A stretch of DNA of 64,000 nt from Akkermansiaceae bacterium. GTDB lineage: Bacteria > Verrucomicrobiota > Verrucomicrobiia > Verrucomicrobiales > Akkermansiaceae. Numbering within the stretch: the stretch's first letter is position 1; each line of letters begins with the position of its first letter. The notes under the pieces were generated by a model. It worked only from the letters and a program-made list of their open reading frames with translations, searched no databases and was not told the DNA's origin. The stretch lies in NCBI GenBank assembly GCA_018402445.1, contig JAGYIT010000017.1, positions 434,001 through 498,000 on the forward strand. Reading direction: 5' to 3'. Shown here one piece after another: positions 29,200-40,923 of this stretch. Position numbers and translations under genes: made by a program.

Positions 29200-30807
29200 A
29201 TGTCCGAATTCTCTCCAGCCCGTCTCGACGATCTGCTCGGCCGCTTGGCCGATGGCCTGCTCGTGGAAGCCGAAGCCGCCGAGCTCGACCAAATCCTGCG
29301 GACATCCCCCGAGGCACGCGAGCGCTACCGGGTGTTTTCCGCGACCCACCTCATGCTGGCTTCCGGCCATGTCGAATCCTTGGCGGATCACTCCATCCCG
29401 ATCAAACAGCGCCCGTTTCTGCCCATCGTTAGCGTCGCCGCAGCAGCCATCGCCTTGCTGGCATTCGCAATCGCCCTTTGGCCATCACGCCCCGTCGAGA
29501 GCATCCCGCCCGTCTCCGTCCGAAATGTGCCGGAAACACCCGTTCTCGCCGTCGTGGCTCTTGCCGAAAACGCCCGCTGGGATCTTCCTGAAGCCGCCGC
29601 TGGAGGGATGAAACTGCGCTCCACACCGGTCACACTCAGCTCCGGCATCATCTCGCTCAACCTGATCGGCGGCCAGACCCTCACCCTGCGCGGCCCCGCC
29701 CGTTTCGAACTGATCGACGCGCGGGAAATGAAGCTTTCGGTGGGGGACGCATCCTTCCGCATGGATGACAAGGGCGACCCCTACATCATGCGCGTGCCCG
29801 GCGGCGCGGTCGTCGATCTCGGCACCGAGTTTTCCGTCAATGTCTCGCCGGAGGGCACCTCCGATGTCCATGTCTTCGAGGGGTTGGTCAGCGCCTCCAT
29901 CATCGGCACCGGCGACCGCACCCGCGAGGAACGGCTTCTGAATGAGGGACAATCCGTCCGGATTTCAAAGACCCTCGAAACCAGCCCGGCCGCCCCTTCC
30001 GATTTCCTACGTCCGCTGCCGTCGGAAATGAGCCAGCCATCGCCCGCCGGGAAGGACTATGAGGATGCCGTCATGCGTTCCGCGCCGGCCGCCTGGTGGA
30101 ACTTCGAAGCCGGTGAGGGGGAAACCTCCATCCGTCCCGCCGCCGGGAGCCAAGCCCTGCAACTCCATGGCAACCCGCTGCTCACCGGGTTGGCGGGCAG
30201 GCGCTTCCTTTTCACCAATCCGGTCACCCATGCAGGCTTCGCCCTCACCGATCAGCCGCTTACGGGCCTCGACACCCCCGCCGGAATCACCGTCGAGTGC
30301 CTCCTCTTTCCGCTTTCCGAACGTATGGGGACCGCGCTCGCACTCGACGAACCCGCCCTGGCGCCCCCCGCCACGGGGCCGCTTGCCCACCTGAAACATC
30401 CTCCTACCCGCCTTTCGATTGAGCGCATGGGACTCCGCGGCAAGAATATCGGCCACATGCACCCGGACTATGCCATGAGAGGGATGATGCGCTCGCCCGC
30501 CGGCTACGAAGGCGGCACTAACGCCTATTCTTCCGAAAACCACCTGCTGCACCGCTGGATCCACGTCGTGATTACGCATGACGGCAAAACCCAGCGCCTC
30601 TATATCGATGGCCATCTCTCCGACGAGGTGGATTCGGAGTTCCTGTTCCGGAATGCCGCGCTCCGTCCCATCATCGCCCGCCTGCATCCCCATCCGGAGC
30701 TGCGTAATATCCGCCAGTGGCACGGCGGCATCGATGAAGTGGCGATCTACAACCGCGTCCTGGATCCCGAGGAAATCCGCAGCCATGCGGATGCTCTGGA
30801 TCGCTGA
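29200..30807 (+). CDS. FecR-domain anti-sigma-like membrane protein with C-terminal LamG/concanavalin-like domain
   Basis: TM segment; VPGGAVVDLGTEFSVNVSPEGTSDVHVFEGLV (FecR); C-term HRWIHVVITHDGKTQRLYIDGHLSDEV (LamG). Confidence 0.85.
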   Translation: MSEFSPARLDDLLGRLADGLLVEAEAAELDQILRTSPEARERYRVFSATHLMLASGHVESLADHSIPIKQRPFLPIVSVAAAAIALLAFAIALWPSRPVESIPPVSVRNVPETPVLAVVALAENARWDLPEAAAGGMKLRSTPVTLSSGIISLNLIGGQTLTLRGPARFELIDAREMKLSVGDASFRMDDKGDPYIMRVPGGAVVDLGTEFSVNVSPEGTSDVHVFEGLVSASIIGTGDRTREERLLNEGQSVRISKTLETSPAAPSDFLRPLPSEMSQPSPAGKDYEDAVMRSAPAAWWNFEAGEGETSIRPAAGSQALQLHGNPLLTGLAGRRFLFTNPVTHAGFALTDQPLTGLDTPAGITVECLLFPLSERMGTALALDEPALAPPATGPLAHLKHPPTRLSIERMGLRGKNIGHMHPDYAMRGMMRSPAGYEGGTNAYSSENHLLHRWIHVVITHDGKTQRLYIDGHLSDEVDSEFLFRNAALRPIIARLHPHPELRNIRQWHGGIDEVAIYNRVLDPEEIRSHADALDR

Positions 30808-30989
30808 GAACGCTCCGATTTCCGGCATTTGGCGCGGCTTTCACCCTGCCGGATCATTATTTTCCGCATCGGAGAAAAAATCCCGCGAAAATCACCCGCC
30901 TCGGGCTGATATCCATGACGTCTTATCAGAGAACACGTCGTCCATGCCTCCAAAACACTCACTACCGGCAAGTGCAACCAACCAGCATC

Positions 30990-33156
30990 ATGAAACCCAC
31001 CAAACTCCTCCGCTCCTTCCTCCTCGCTAGCACCTTATTCGCCGCCGTCTCCACCGCCACCGTCCACGCCCAGACATGGGTAGGCGGCACCAGCGACTGG
31101 GGAACGGCTGGAAACTGGGACCCCTCCGGCGTTCCTGCGACCTCTGGCAATCTAATCTTCACGAGCAACGGCGCTGGCAGCGTCTATTTGGGGACCGCTG
31201 CCCGTACGGTCAGCACCATCACCTTCAACAACACCACAACGGCGACACCTTACACAATCTACCTGAGGGAATCATCGGCGGTCTCCACCTCCCGCAAGCT
31301 TACCGTGGGGAACATGACGGTGGCGGCGGGGAACCACACAATCCTCGGTTCCGGCACCACTGCCGAACTCACCTTTAGCAGTGGTTCCACGATCGCCGTC
31401 GCGGCCGATTCCACCCTCAGTCTCAATGCCAGGCTTAGCGGCTCGGGCTTATTCAAGACCGGCGATGGGACCCTGGCGTTGACTCGCGACAACGGCGGCT
31501 CCGGTTCCTGGAGTGCTGGCACCTTCACGGTTTCTGCAGGGACGCTGGACTTGGCAGCCCACAGAGCCGCTGGCAACTCATCTAACAAGTTTAGCGTTTC
31601 CAGCGGCGCGACCTTGAAACTATCCCATGCCACCGCCTGGAGTGCAACGGCTGGAGACCCTGACCTTGCGTGGCACGGGAGTCGGCGGAGTCGGAGCATT
31701 GCATGCCTCCGCCAACACGACTATCAGCTCCGGCAGCGGCACGGGAATCGTCCTGGCCGCCAACTCTCGCATCGGCGTGGATGCCGATAGGACTCTCACG
31801 CTCACGATGCCCATTAGCGGCGGCTTTGATCTTGAAAAATCCGGGGCAGGTACGCTGGCACTGAATGGTTCCAACACCTACACCGGCGGCACTACCTCTT
31901 CCGGCACCGGCGCGCTGGCCTTGGCCCACAGCAACGCGGCGGGAACCGGCACGATCGAGTTTGCCTCCACCCAGTCCGGCACCAACGCCACCTTCACGCT
32001 CAGCGGCGACATCAATGTCGCCAACGACATCGTCATGGATTCATCGACCGGGCGCAATACCATCAACAGCTTGGTGGGAAACAACACCCTCAGCGGCAAC
32101 ATCACCATCAACAACACCTCATCCAACGCGGTTGCTTTCCAAAATAGAGCCGGAAATGGGACCACCTTCACCATTGGTGGAGCCACACCCGACAGCACCA
32201 CCATCACCGCTGCGGACTACGCAAATACCCTCTCATTTCGCGCAAACACCGGCAACACAACCGCCCTGGGTGTGCTCAACAGCCGGATCGACGCGCCCAA
32301 TGCAACCTTCAATATCAACAACGATGGTTTCTGGACGATCAACTCGACCGCCAACACCTGGGCGGCCACGACCCTGAGTTCCGCCAACAGCCGGATCAGT
32401 CTCGGAGCCAACGATGCCCTGGCCACCGGCGCGTCGGTCCAACTGAACAGCACCAGTTCCGTTGATCTCAACGGTTACAACCAGACAGTCGCGGGTTTGA
32501 TCGGCACCAGCACCAGCGCGCAAATCAAGAACGACTCCACCACCGCCGACTCCACCCTCACCCTCGCCGGGCTCACCGCCGACCGGAGCTTTAGCGGTGT
32601 CATCACCGACGGCAGTGGCGGCAGAACAACCTCGCTGGTGATGGACAGCAGCGGCCGCACCCAGACGCTCTCCGGCACGAATACCTACACCGGCACCACC
32701 ACCGTCTCCGCCGGCACCCTTCTGGTCAATGGCTCGCTTGCCTCCGGCAGCGCCGTCACCGTCGAAACCAACGGCACCCTCGGCGGCACCGGCGCGCTGG
32801 TTAACAGCCTTTCGTTCGCAGGAGATTCATTCCTCGAAGTTGTGAATCTCAGTGATGCGCTCGCCGTCACCGGGACCATCACTTTCGGCAGCGGCTTCGG
32901 CATCGCCAACCTGCTTGGCATAAATTGGGACGATCTGAATTTCGACACGCCTTACACCGTGCTTTCCACCAGCCAGACCTTCGGGGAAACGGACATCGCC
33001 AACTTCGGCTTCGACAACCGGGTGGCAGTCGGTTCGCTCGGACGCGAGGCCTACTTCACCAACGGCAGCCTTGCCGTCATCGTCATCCCCGAACCCTCCG
33101 CCGCCCTCCTCGGTGGTCTCGGCCTGCTCGGCCTGCTCCTCCGCCGCCGAAATTGA
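30990..33156 (+). CDS. Autotransporter-associated beta-strand repeat protein with PEP-CTERM sorting signal (frame disrupted once)
   Basis: ORFs 30915-31790 and 31627-33156; SNTYTGGTTSSGTGAL-type repeats; C-term VIPEPSAALLGGLGLLGLLLRRRN. Confidence 0.8.
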
Positions 33157-33196
33157 TTCTTTAGGTGTCTCCTTCAAATAGCTCCCCGTAAATAGT

Positions 33197-34286
33197 AAAT
33201 AGGGTCAGTCCTCGCATTTTAACATTTTCCTTGGTATTCCCTTCCGGGTTGGGTAGAAGAGTTGATGGCTAGGCCGTTACGATTCCAATATGCGGGTGCC
33301 TGCTACCACGTCATGGCACGCGGCGATGGAGGGAAGACGATTTTCGAGGACGACGAGGACAGGAAGGTTTTCATCGCGCGGCTGGGGGAGGTTTGCGGGC
33401 GTTGCGGGTGGAAGGTTCATGCGTGGGTGCTGATGGGCAACCATTTCCACCTGCTGCTGGAGACTCCGGAAGCGAATCTCGTGGATGGAATGAAGTGGCT
33501 GCTCGGGACGTTTTCCCAGGGATGGAACCGGGTGAGGCGGCGGCGCGGGCATGTTTTCCAAGGGCGATACAAATCGGTGCCGGTGAACGGGGAGGAGACG
33601 GGTGCGTATTATTTCCGGATCGTGGCGGATTACATCCACCTCAATCCCGCGCGGGCCGGTCTTGCGGGAGGGGAGCGCGGGAAGCTGGCGGATTACCGGT
33701 GGAGCAGCCTGGGAGCGTATGCGAAGGGCGTGGGGCCGGATTGGCTGGTGATGGAGCGGGTGTTGCGGGCGTTCGAACTGGCGGAGGACGGGCGCGGGCG
33801 GCGGGCGTATGTGGCGTGGCTGGAGGCGAGGGCAAGGGAAGACGGTGGCAAGATCAACGATGAGGCGCAGGCCGCGTTGCGGCGGGGCTGGTATCTGGGG
33901 GAAGAGAGTTTCAAGAACAAGCTGCTGGCGATGCTGGATCGGGTGCGGGGCGGCAGGAATCCGCGCAACACAACGGGTGGAGCCAAGAAGGATCACGGGG
34001 AAGCCGAGGCCGGGAGGTTGGTTCGGAAAGCGGAAAAGGTCTTGGAATTGCCGACGGGAAGACGGTCGATGGAGGGATTGCGGAAGGGAGATGAGAGAAA
34101 AGTTCTGCTCGCCGCCCTGCTAAGACGGAGGACATCGGTGGGATTGGGGTGGATATCGGAAAAACTGGTGATGGGGCATCCGGGCTCGGTGAGTCGTCTG
34201 GTGGGAGGGATAGCGAAGAATCCTGAGCTGGCGCAGAGGTTGGAGGAATTGGAAAATATGTTAAAATGCGAGGACTGACCCTATTT
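33197..34286 (+). mobile_element. RAYT-type mobile element B bounded by 29-bp inverted repeats
   Basis: Left AAATAGGGTCAGTCCTCGCATTTTAACAT (33197-33225) matches the reverse complement of the right end, which finishes at 34286. Confidence 0.88.
33265..34278 (+). CDS. RAYT/Y1 family transposase B
   Basis: MARPLRFQYAGACYHVMARGDGGKTIFEDDEDRKVF ... WVLMGNHFHLLLETPE ... VFQGRYKSVPV. Confidence 0.92.
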   Translation: MARPLRFQYAGACYHVMARGDGGKTIFEDDEDRKVFIARLGEVCGRCGWKVHAWVLMGNHFHLLLETPEANLVDGMKWLLGTFSQGWNRVRRRRGHVFQGRYKSVPVNGEETGAYYFRIVADYIHLNPARAGLAGGERGKLADYRWSSLGAYAKGVGPDWLVMERVLRAFELAEDGRGRRAYVAWLEARAREDGGKINDEAQAALRRGWYLGEESFKNKLLAMLDRVRGGRNPRNTTGGAKKDHGEAEAGRLVRKAEKVLELPTGRRSMEGLRKGDERKVLLAALLRRRTSVGLGWISEKLVMGHPGSVSRLVGGIAKNPELAQRLEELENMLKCED

Positions 34287-34519
34287 CCTATGAACCGGCT
34301 CTACTTCATTCTTGAAGAGTTAACCGCGAATGGACGCGAATGAAGAAAAATAAGAATTACAAAAGGTGAGAACGCTAGGCGGCACCTGTATGGAAATCAC
34401 CCTTATCATTCGCGAAAATTCGCGTCCACTTGTCCGTCGTAGCCTTCCCGGCCTTCGTAGCTTCAGCGAAGTAGGCGGCGAAGTCGGATTCGCGGTTGAA
34501 TCTGAATTACGGGAGCCGG

Positions 34520-35245
34520 TCACTCTATCTTCACGCCGATGGCCTTGCCCATTTCCGTGGCGACGAAGGCGTTGCCGGCCGGGTTCAGGTGGACGCCGTC
34601 GCCGGTGAGGATGCCTTTGGGATTGTTATCGGGGTTGTTGGCTTTGAGGTGGTCGATGAAAGCCTTGCGGAGATCGACGAGTTGGCTGTTGGTATCGGAG
34701 GCGACCTTGCGGCTGATCGCGGAATATTCTTCAAGCATGGCGTCGCGCTCGTTGCTGCCGTCGTGTTTCTCACCGATGACGGAAGGGGTGCAGAGGATCA
34801 CGCGAGCGCCGACGGCGTTGATCTTGGCGATGATGTCCTTGAGTCCCTCCTCGAAGATTTCCTTGGTGGTGCCACCGCCGAGGAGTTTGCCTTCCTTGTC
34901 CATTTTCCAGTGCCAGACGTCGTTGATGCCGATGTAGATGAAAACGAGGGTCGGCTTCTTGGTGATCACGTCCTTTTCGAGGCGCGCCTGGAGGTTCGGC
35001 ACCTTGTTGCCGCTGATGCCCGCGCCGAAGGTCTCGACGCCGAGGTCGGGGTTCGCGGCCTTGATGGCTGCGGTGAGCACCGTGACGTAGCCCTGCGGTT
35101 TCACACCGGCCTGGGTGATGGAGTCCCCGAGGAACACGATGCGGGCGGCTTTTTTCAGGGGTTGGGGGGCTTCCTCGGCATAAAGGGCGGAGGGTATGGA
35201 GAGGATGGCGGCGAGTGTGGCGATGGCGATGGCGCGGATTTTCAT
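34520..35245 (-). CDS. Secreted SGNH/GDSL-family hydrolase
   Basis: Signal peptide; IVFLGDSITQAG, GISGNKVPNL, IYIGINDVWH, DGVHLNPAGN. Confidence 0.9.
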   Translation of the reverse strand: MKIRAIAIATLAAILSIPSALYAEEAPQPLKKAARIVFLGDSITQAGVKPQGYVTVLTAAIKAANPDLGVETFGAGISGNKVPNLQARLEKDVITKKPTLVFIYIGINDVWHWKMDKEGKLLGGGTTKEIFEEGLKDIIAKINAVGARVILCTPSVIGEKHDGSNERDAMLEEYSAISRKVASDTNSQLVDLRKAFIDHLKANNPDNNPKGILTGDGVHLNPAGNAFVATEMGKAIGVKIE

Positions 35246-35437
35246 GGTGTTGGTGAAACATCTAGCAGCCGCAATAGACACGCGCCAGCGGGTATTTTCG
35301 GGGAGCGCACGCGCCCCGCGTGCTGTTTCCGATACCCTCGCCGGAAACTCGGCTCGAGATAGGGCAGGCTTTTTTCTTGTTTGGCGGCGCACATCATCTT
35401 TCCAACCGACGGACCGCGAGGGCACGTATGCTCCCCC

Positions 35438-36370
<933 letters not shown>

Positions 36371-36502
36371 CGGGGGCGGGGCGGGCGGATAATTTCAGGC
36401 GGCGGAGGTTGACGCAAGCCCGCTCGCCCTTTAACTAACTCCCCGCGCGCCGCCGGAGAGGCTGATTTTCCCTCCCCGTGCAGGCCGCAACACAAGATTC
36501 CC

Positions 36503-39271
36503 ATGAACTCCTCGGTTTCGGCGCGCCTCAATTCGGATCTATTGGAAGAAAAATACGCCCTCTGGTGCGAGGATCCGCGCTCGGTGGAAGGCACGTGGTC
36601 GGCTTTTTTCGAAGGCTTTGAGCTGGGCGTTTCGCAGGCGAAAACCAAGAGCACGCCATCTGCGGAAGCCGGAGCGGAGGCGGTTCCCGCCCTTGATCTT
36701 GAGTTCAACGGCAAGGTCGTCGGCCTCATTTACAACTACCGCACGCTTGGGCACACGCAGGCGCAGATCAATCCGCTCGATGAGAATCCGGAGGTCAACC
36801 CGCGCCTGAGCCTGAGCGAATACAATTTCACCGAGGCGGAGATGGAGCGCGAGGCCTCGAACCCGTTTTTCCTGCGCGGCGCGAAGATGAAGCTGCGCAA
36901 CATGGTGGCGGCGCTCAAGACCACCTACTCCGGGAAAATCGGCTTCGAGTTCATGCACATCCACAACACCACCGTGCGCCACTGGATGCGCGAGCGGATC
37001 GAACATCACGGGTCGAGCGGGGTGGAGAAAACCATGGAGATGCAGGTGAAATCTCTGCGCTGGCTCCTTGAGGCGGAGACCTTCGAGAATTTCCTGGCGA
37101 AAAAATTCCTCGGCGAAAAGCGCTTCTCGCTAGAGGGCGGCGAGGGCGCGATGGTTGTCCTCAACTCGCTTTTGGAAAGCTGCCCGAAGCAGGGCGTGCT
37201 GGAAATCGAGATGGGTATGGCGCACCGAGGCCGCCTAAACATCCTTGCGAATTTCGTCCGGAAATCCCTCACCACCCTGCTTTACGAGTTCACGCCTGAT
37301 TACGAGCCCGGCCTCGTCGCCGGTGACGGGGATGTGAAATACCACCTTGGTTACGAGAGCATCCGCGAGTTCCCTGATGGAAATGTCCGCGTTAGCCTCG
37401 CCGCGAATCCGAGCCACCTTGAGGCCGTGAATCCGGTCGTCGAGGGTAAGGCCCGCGCCCGCCAGCGAGTAATCGGCGATGACGGCGTCGCCACTGACCG
37501 CAAGCGCGTGCTGCCTATCCTGATCCACGGCGACGCCGCTTTCGCGGGCCAGGGCTCCGTCGCGGAGGTTCTGAACCTTTCCCAGCTCCCCGGATATCGC
37601 ACCGGCGGCACCATCCACCTCATCATCAACAACCAGATCGGCTTCACCACGATGCCCGCCGACGCCCGCTCCTCGGCCTACGCTACGGACGTCGCGAAAA
37701 TGATCGAGGCTCCCATCCTCCACGTGAACGGCGAGGAACCGATGGAGCTTTACTGGGCGGCGCAGTTCGCCCTCGAGTTCCGCCAGAAGTTCGGGCGCGA
37801 CATCGTGATCGACATGTATTGCTACCGCCGCCAAGGCCACAACGAGGCGGATCAGGCGGCGTTCACCCAGCCGCTCGTTTCCAAACAGATCGCCGCGCGA
37901 GAGACCTTCGGCCAGGTTTACAAACGCCAACTTGTCACCGACAATGTTCTCTCCCAGGCCGATGCCGACGCGCTGGAGAAGGCCATCTGGGATCGGCTTG
38001 AGGCGGGTTACCTGAAAATGGTCGAGCTGTCCGAAGCGGGCGACCGCACAGTATTCAGCGGATCGACCGCGATCATCCAGCCGCCCTACTCGCACGCCCC
38101 CGTGCCCACCGGCATTTCCCGCGACATGCTCCAGGGCATCGGAAGAACGCTCACTTCGGTGCCCGAAGGTTTCACCCTCAATCCCACGCTGGAGAAGCGT
38201 TTCCTGCCCCGCCGCACCGAAGCCCTGGCAAACGGCGGCCCCTTCGACTGGGCTTTCGCGGAATCCCTGGCCTTCGGCGCGCTGCTTCTGGAAGGCTCGC
38301 CCGTCCGTCTTTCCGGCCAGGATTGCCGCCGCGGAACCTTCTCCCAGCGCCACGCGGTGTTCTACGATTTCGAAACACGCGAGCGCCACATCCCCCTGCA
38401 GCACCTTTCCCCGCAGCAGGCGAAATTCTGTGTCTATAACTCGCTGCTCTCAGAGTTCGCGGTGCTTGGTTTCGACTACGGCTACTCGCTGAGCTACCCG
38501 GAAATGCTCATACTCTGGGAGGCGCAGTTCGGCGATTTCTCGAACGGCGCGCAGGTCATCATCGATCAGTTTATCTCCTCGGCGGAGTCGAAGTGGCAGA
38601 CACCCAGCGACCTCGTGATGCTGCTGCCGCACGGCTACGAGGGCATGGGGCCCGAGCACTCCAGCGCGCGCCTCGAGCGTTTCCTCCAACTCTGCGCGGA
38701 GGAAAACATGATCGTCGGAAACTTCTCCACGCCCGCCCAATACTTCCACGCTCTCCGCCGCCAGAAACGCCGCGGCTTCCGCAAGCCGCTGATCCTGATG
38801 ACCCCGAAAAGCCTGCTCGGCCGCCCGGAGGCGGTTTCCTCGGAGGCCGATTTCCTCGAAGGCACTTGCTTCCAGGAAGTCCTGCCGGATCCGATGGAGT
38901 TCGCGAACCCGGCGGATGTGCGGCGCATCGTTTTCTGCACCGGCAAGGTCTTCTACGATCTCGCCGCGCACCGCAAGGAAGCGGGCATCACCGACACCGC
39001 GCTCATACGCATCGAGCAGCTCTACCCCTTCCATGGGGAAATGGTCGCCGCCCTCTCCGCGCAGTTCCCGCAGGCCTCAAGCTTCGTATGGTGCCAGGAA
39101 GAGCCGCGCAACATGGGCGCATGGACTTACATCGAGCCGCGCATCGAAGGCGCGCTCGGCGTCCGCCCGCTCTACGCCGGACGCAAGCCCGGCTCCAGCC
39201 CTGCCGCCGGCTCCAAGGCCATGCATTACCGCGAGCAGAAAGCCCTGCTCACCAAAGCCTTCGAAATCTAA
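36503..39271 (+). CDS. sucA: 2-oxoglutarate dehydrogenase E1 component
   Basis: ALWCEDPRSVEGTWSAFFEGFE; GMAHRGRLNILANFV; HGDAAFAGQGSVAEVLNLSQLPGYRTGGTIHLIINNQIGFTT; PHGYEGMGPEHSSARLERFLQ. Confidence 0.96.
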   Translation: MNSSVSARLNSDLLEEKYALWCEDPRSVEGTWSAFFEGFELGVSQAKTKSTPSAEAGAEAVPALDLEFNGKVVGLIYNYRTLGHTQAQINPLDENPEVNPRLSLSEYNFTEAEMEREASNPFFLRGAKMKLRNMVAALKTTYSGKIGFEFMHIHNTTVRHWMRERIEHHGSSGVEKTMEMQVKSLRWLLEAETFENFLAKKFLGEKRFSLEGGEGAMVVLNSLLESCPKQGVLEIEMGMAHRGRLNILANFVRKSLTTLLYEFTPDYEPGLVAGDGDVKYHLGYESIREFPDGNVRVSLAANPSHLEAVNPVVEGKARARQRVIGDDGVATDRKRVLPILIHGDAAFAGQGSVAEVLNLSQLPGYRTGGTIHLIINNQIGFTTMPADARSSAYATDVAKMIEAPILHVNGEEPMELYWAAQFALEFRQKFGRDIVIDMYCYRRQGHNEADQAAFTQPLVSKQIAARETFGQVYKRQLVTDNVLSQADADALEKAIWDRLEAGYLKMVELSEAGDRTVFSGSTAIIQPPYSHAPVPTGISRDMLQGIGRTLTSVPEGFTLNPTLEKRFLPRRTEALANGGPFDWAFAESLAFGALLLEGSPVRLSGQDCRRGTFSQRHAVFYDFETRERHIPLQHLSPQQAKFCVYNSLLSEFAVLGFDYGYSLSYPEMLILWEAQFGDFSNGAQVIIDQFISSAESKWQTPSDLVMLLPHGYEGMGPEHSSARLERFLQLCAEENMIVGNFSTPAQYFHALRRQKRRGFRKPLILMTPKSLLGRPEAVSSEADFLEGTCFQEVLPDPMEFANPADVRRIVFCTGKVFYDLAAHRKEAGITDTALIRIEQLYPFHGEMVAALSAQFPQASSFVWCQEEPRNMGAWTYIEPRIEGALGVRPLYAGRKPGSSPAAGSKAMHYREQKALLTKAFEI

Positions 39272-39292
39272 TCATTCTCACCCCTTCCCACC

Positions 39293-40681
39293 ATGGCCAT
39301 CGACATCAAAGTGCCCGCCGCCGGCGAATCCATCACCTCCGCGAACATCGCGAAATGGTACAAGAGCAACGGCGACTCCGTCAAAAAAGGCGAGCCGCTC
39401 GTCAGCCTTGAGACCGATAAGGTTTCCAACGAGCTGGAGGCCGAGGCCGACGGCATCCTCACCATCACCGTCGGCGAGGGCGAGGAAGTCGCCATTGGCA
39501 CGGTGATCGGGAAACTTGAAACCGGTGCCGCGCAACCCTCCGCAGAAACTCCCGCACCCGTCGTTGAAACTCCCGCTGCACCCGCCCCACAAGCCACTTC
39601 CGGCGAACCCGTCGAGATCAAGGTGCCCGCCGCCGGCGAGTCCATCACCTCCGCGAATATCGCCGCGTGGCGCAAGAAGGACGGCGACCGCGTCGAAAAA
39701 GGTGAAATCCTTGTTTCCCTCGAAACCGACAAGGTTTCCAACGACCTCGAAGCCCCGGTTTCCGGCACTCTCCGGATCCTCGTCCCCGAAGGCGAGGAAG
39801 TCGCCATCGGCAAGGTGATCGCGAAAATCACCCCAGGCGCCACCGCAGCGCCCTCCGCCGCTCCGCAAGCTGCAGCACCCGCTCCTGCTGTCGTCCCCTC
39901 CCCTGCCCCGCGCCCCGTACCCGATCTCACTGTCGTTTCCGCCCCCGCCGCGCCGGAAAAACCCTCCGCGCCCGTCATCGAAGGCCGCACCACACGGAAA
40001 AAAATGTCGATGCTGCGCCGCAAGATCGCGACCCATCTCGTCAACGCCCAGCAGACCGCAGCGATCCTCACCACCTTCAACGAGGTCGATATGACCGCCG
40101 TCATGGAGCTCCGCAAAAGCGTGCAGGAGGATTTCCTCAAAAAGCACGGCGTGAAGCTCGGCTTCATGTCCTTTTTCGTGAAAGCCGTCACCCAGGCGCT
40201 TAAAGATGTGCCGTCCATCAACGGTCGCATCGACGGCACCGACGTCATCGAGAACCACTTCTACGACATCGGCGTCGCCATCGGCACCGAGAAAGGCCTC
40301 ATCGTCCCCGTGCTGCGCGATTGCGACGGGAAATCCTTCGCCCGTATCGAGCAGGACATCCTCGACTACGCGAAAAAGGGCAAGGACGGCAAGATCGCCA
40401 TCGAGGATCTCCAGGGTGGCGTCTTCACCATCTCCAACGGCGGCACCTACGGCTCGCTCCTCAGCACGCCCATCCTCAACCCGCCCCAAAGCGGCATCCT
40501 CGGCATGCACACCATCCAGCAGCGCCCCATCGCCCTCAACGGCCAGGTCGTCATCCGCCCCATGATGTACCTCGCCCTCAGCTACGATCACCGCCTCGTC
40601 GATGGCAAAGAGGCCGTCACCTTCCTCATCCGCATTAAAGACGCGCTGGAAGCCCCGCACAGGCTCCTTCTGGAGCTGTGA
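39293..40681 (+). CDS. sucB: Dihydrolipoamide succinyltransferase (E2) with two lipoyl domains
   Basis: Two lipoyl motifs [15 protein letters not shown] and [15 protein letters not shown]; catalytic [16 protein letters not shown]. Confidence 0.95.
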   Translation: MAIDIKVPAAGESITSANIAKWYKSNGDSVKKGEPLVSLETDKVSNELEAEADGILTITVGEGEEVAIGTVIGKLETGAAQPSAETPAPVVETPAAPAPQATSGEPVEIKVPAAGESITSANIAAWRKKDGDRVEKGEILVSLETDKVSNDLEAPVSGTLRILVPEGEEVAIGKVIAKITPGATAAPSAAPQAAAPAPAVVPSPAPRPVPDLTVVSAPAAPEKPSAPVIEGRTTRKKMSMLRRKIATHLVNAQQTAAILTTFNEVDMTAVMELRKSVQEDFLKKHGVKLGFMSFFVKAVTQALKDVPSINGRIDGTDVIENHFYDIGVAIGTEKGLIVPVLRDCDGKSFARIEQDILDYAKKGKDGKIAIEDLQGGVFTISNGGTYGSLLSTPILNPPQSGILGMHTIQQRPIALNGQVVIRPMMYLALSYDHRLVDGKEAVTFLIRIKDALEAPHRLLLEL

Positions 40682-40923
40682 GGAATGTTGGTGAGTTCCA
40701 TATATAAAACGCGATCATGTCGCAGCTTAAAGTGGGAAATTCTGGAGGCATAAGGTTTCAACAAAAAGATGGGAACGCTTCTCCCGCGGGCATATTTCGC
40801 ACCCTATTTTACGCGAAAAGGCGTTTGAATGCCGCGTAACGGCTGGTAAAAAGCGGTGCGTTGCGGAAAGTATCTTGGCATGATGCCCGTTCTGTGAAGT
40901 GCCGCTCCACAAACACAATCGCC

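Noticed and set aside
37235-38404. 389-aa ORF antisense to sucA
   Set aside because: Shadow ORF with no recognisable domain opposite a clear E1 gene
39278-40660. 460-aa ORF antisense to sucB
   Set aside because: Gly/Asp-rich shadow ORF opposite an unmistakable E2 gene
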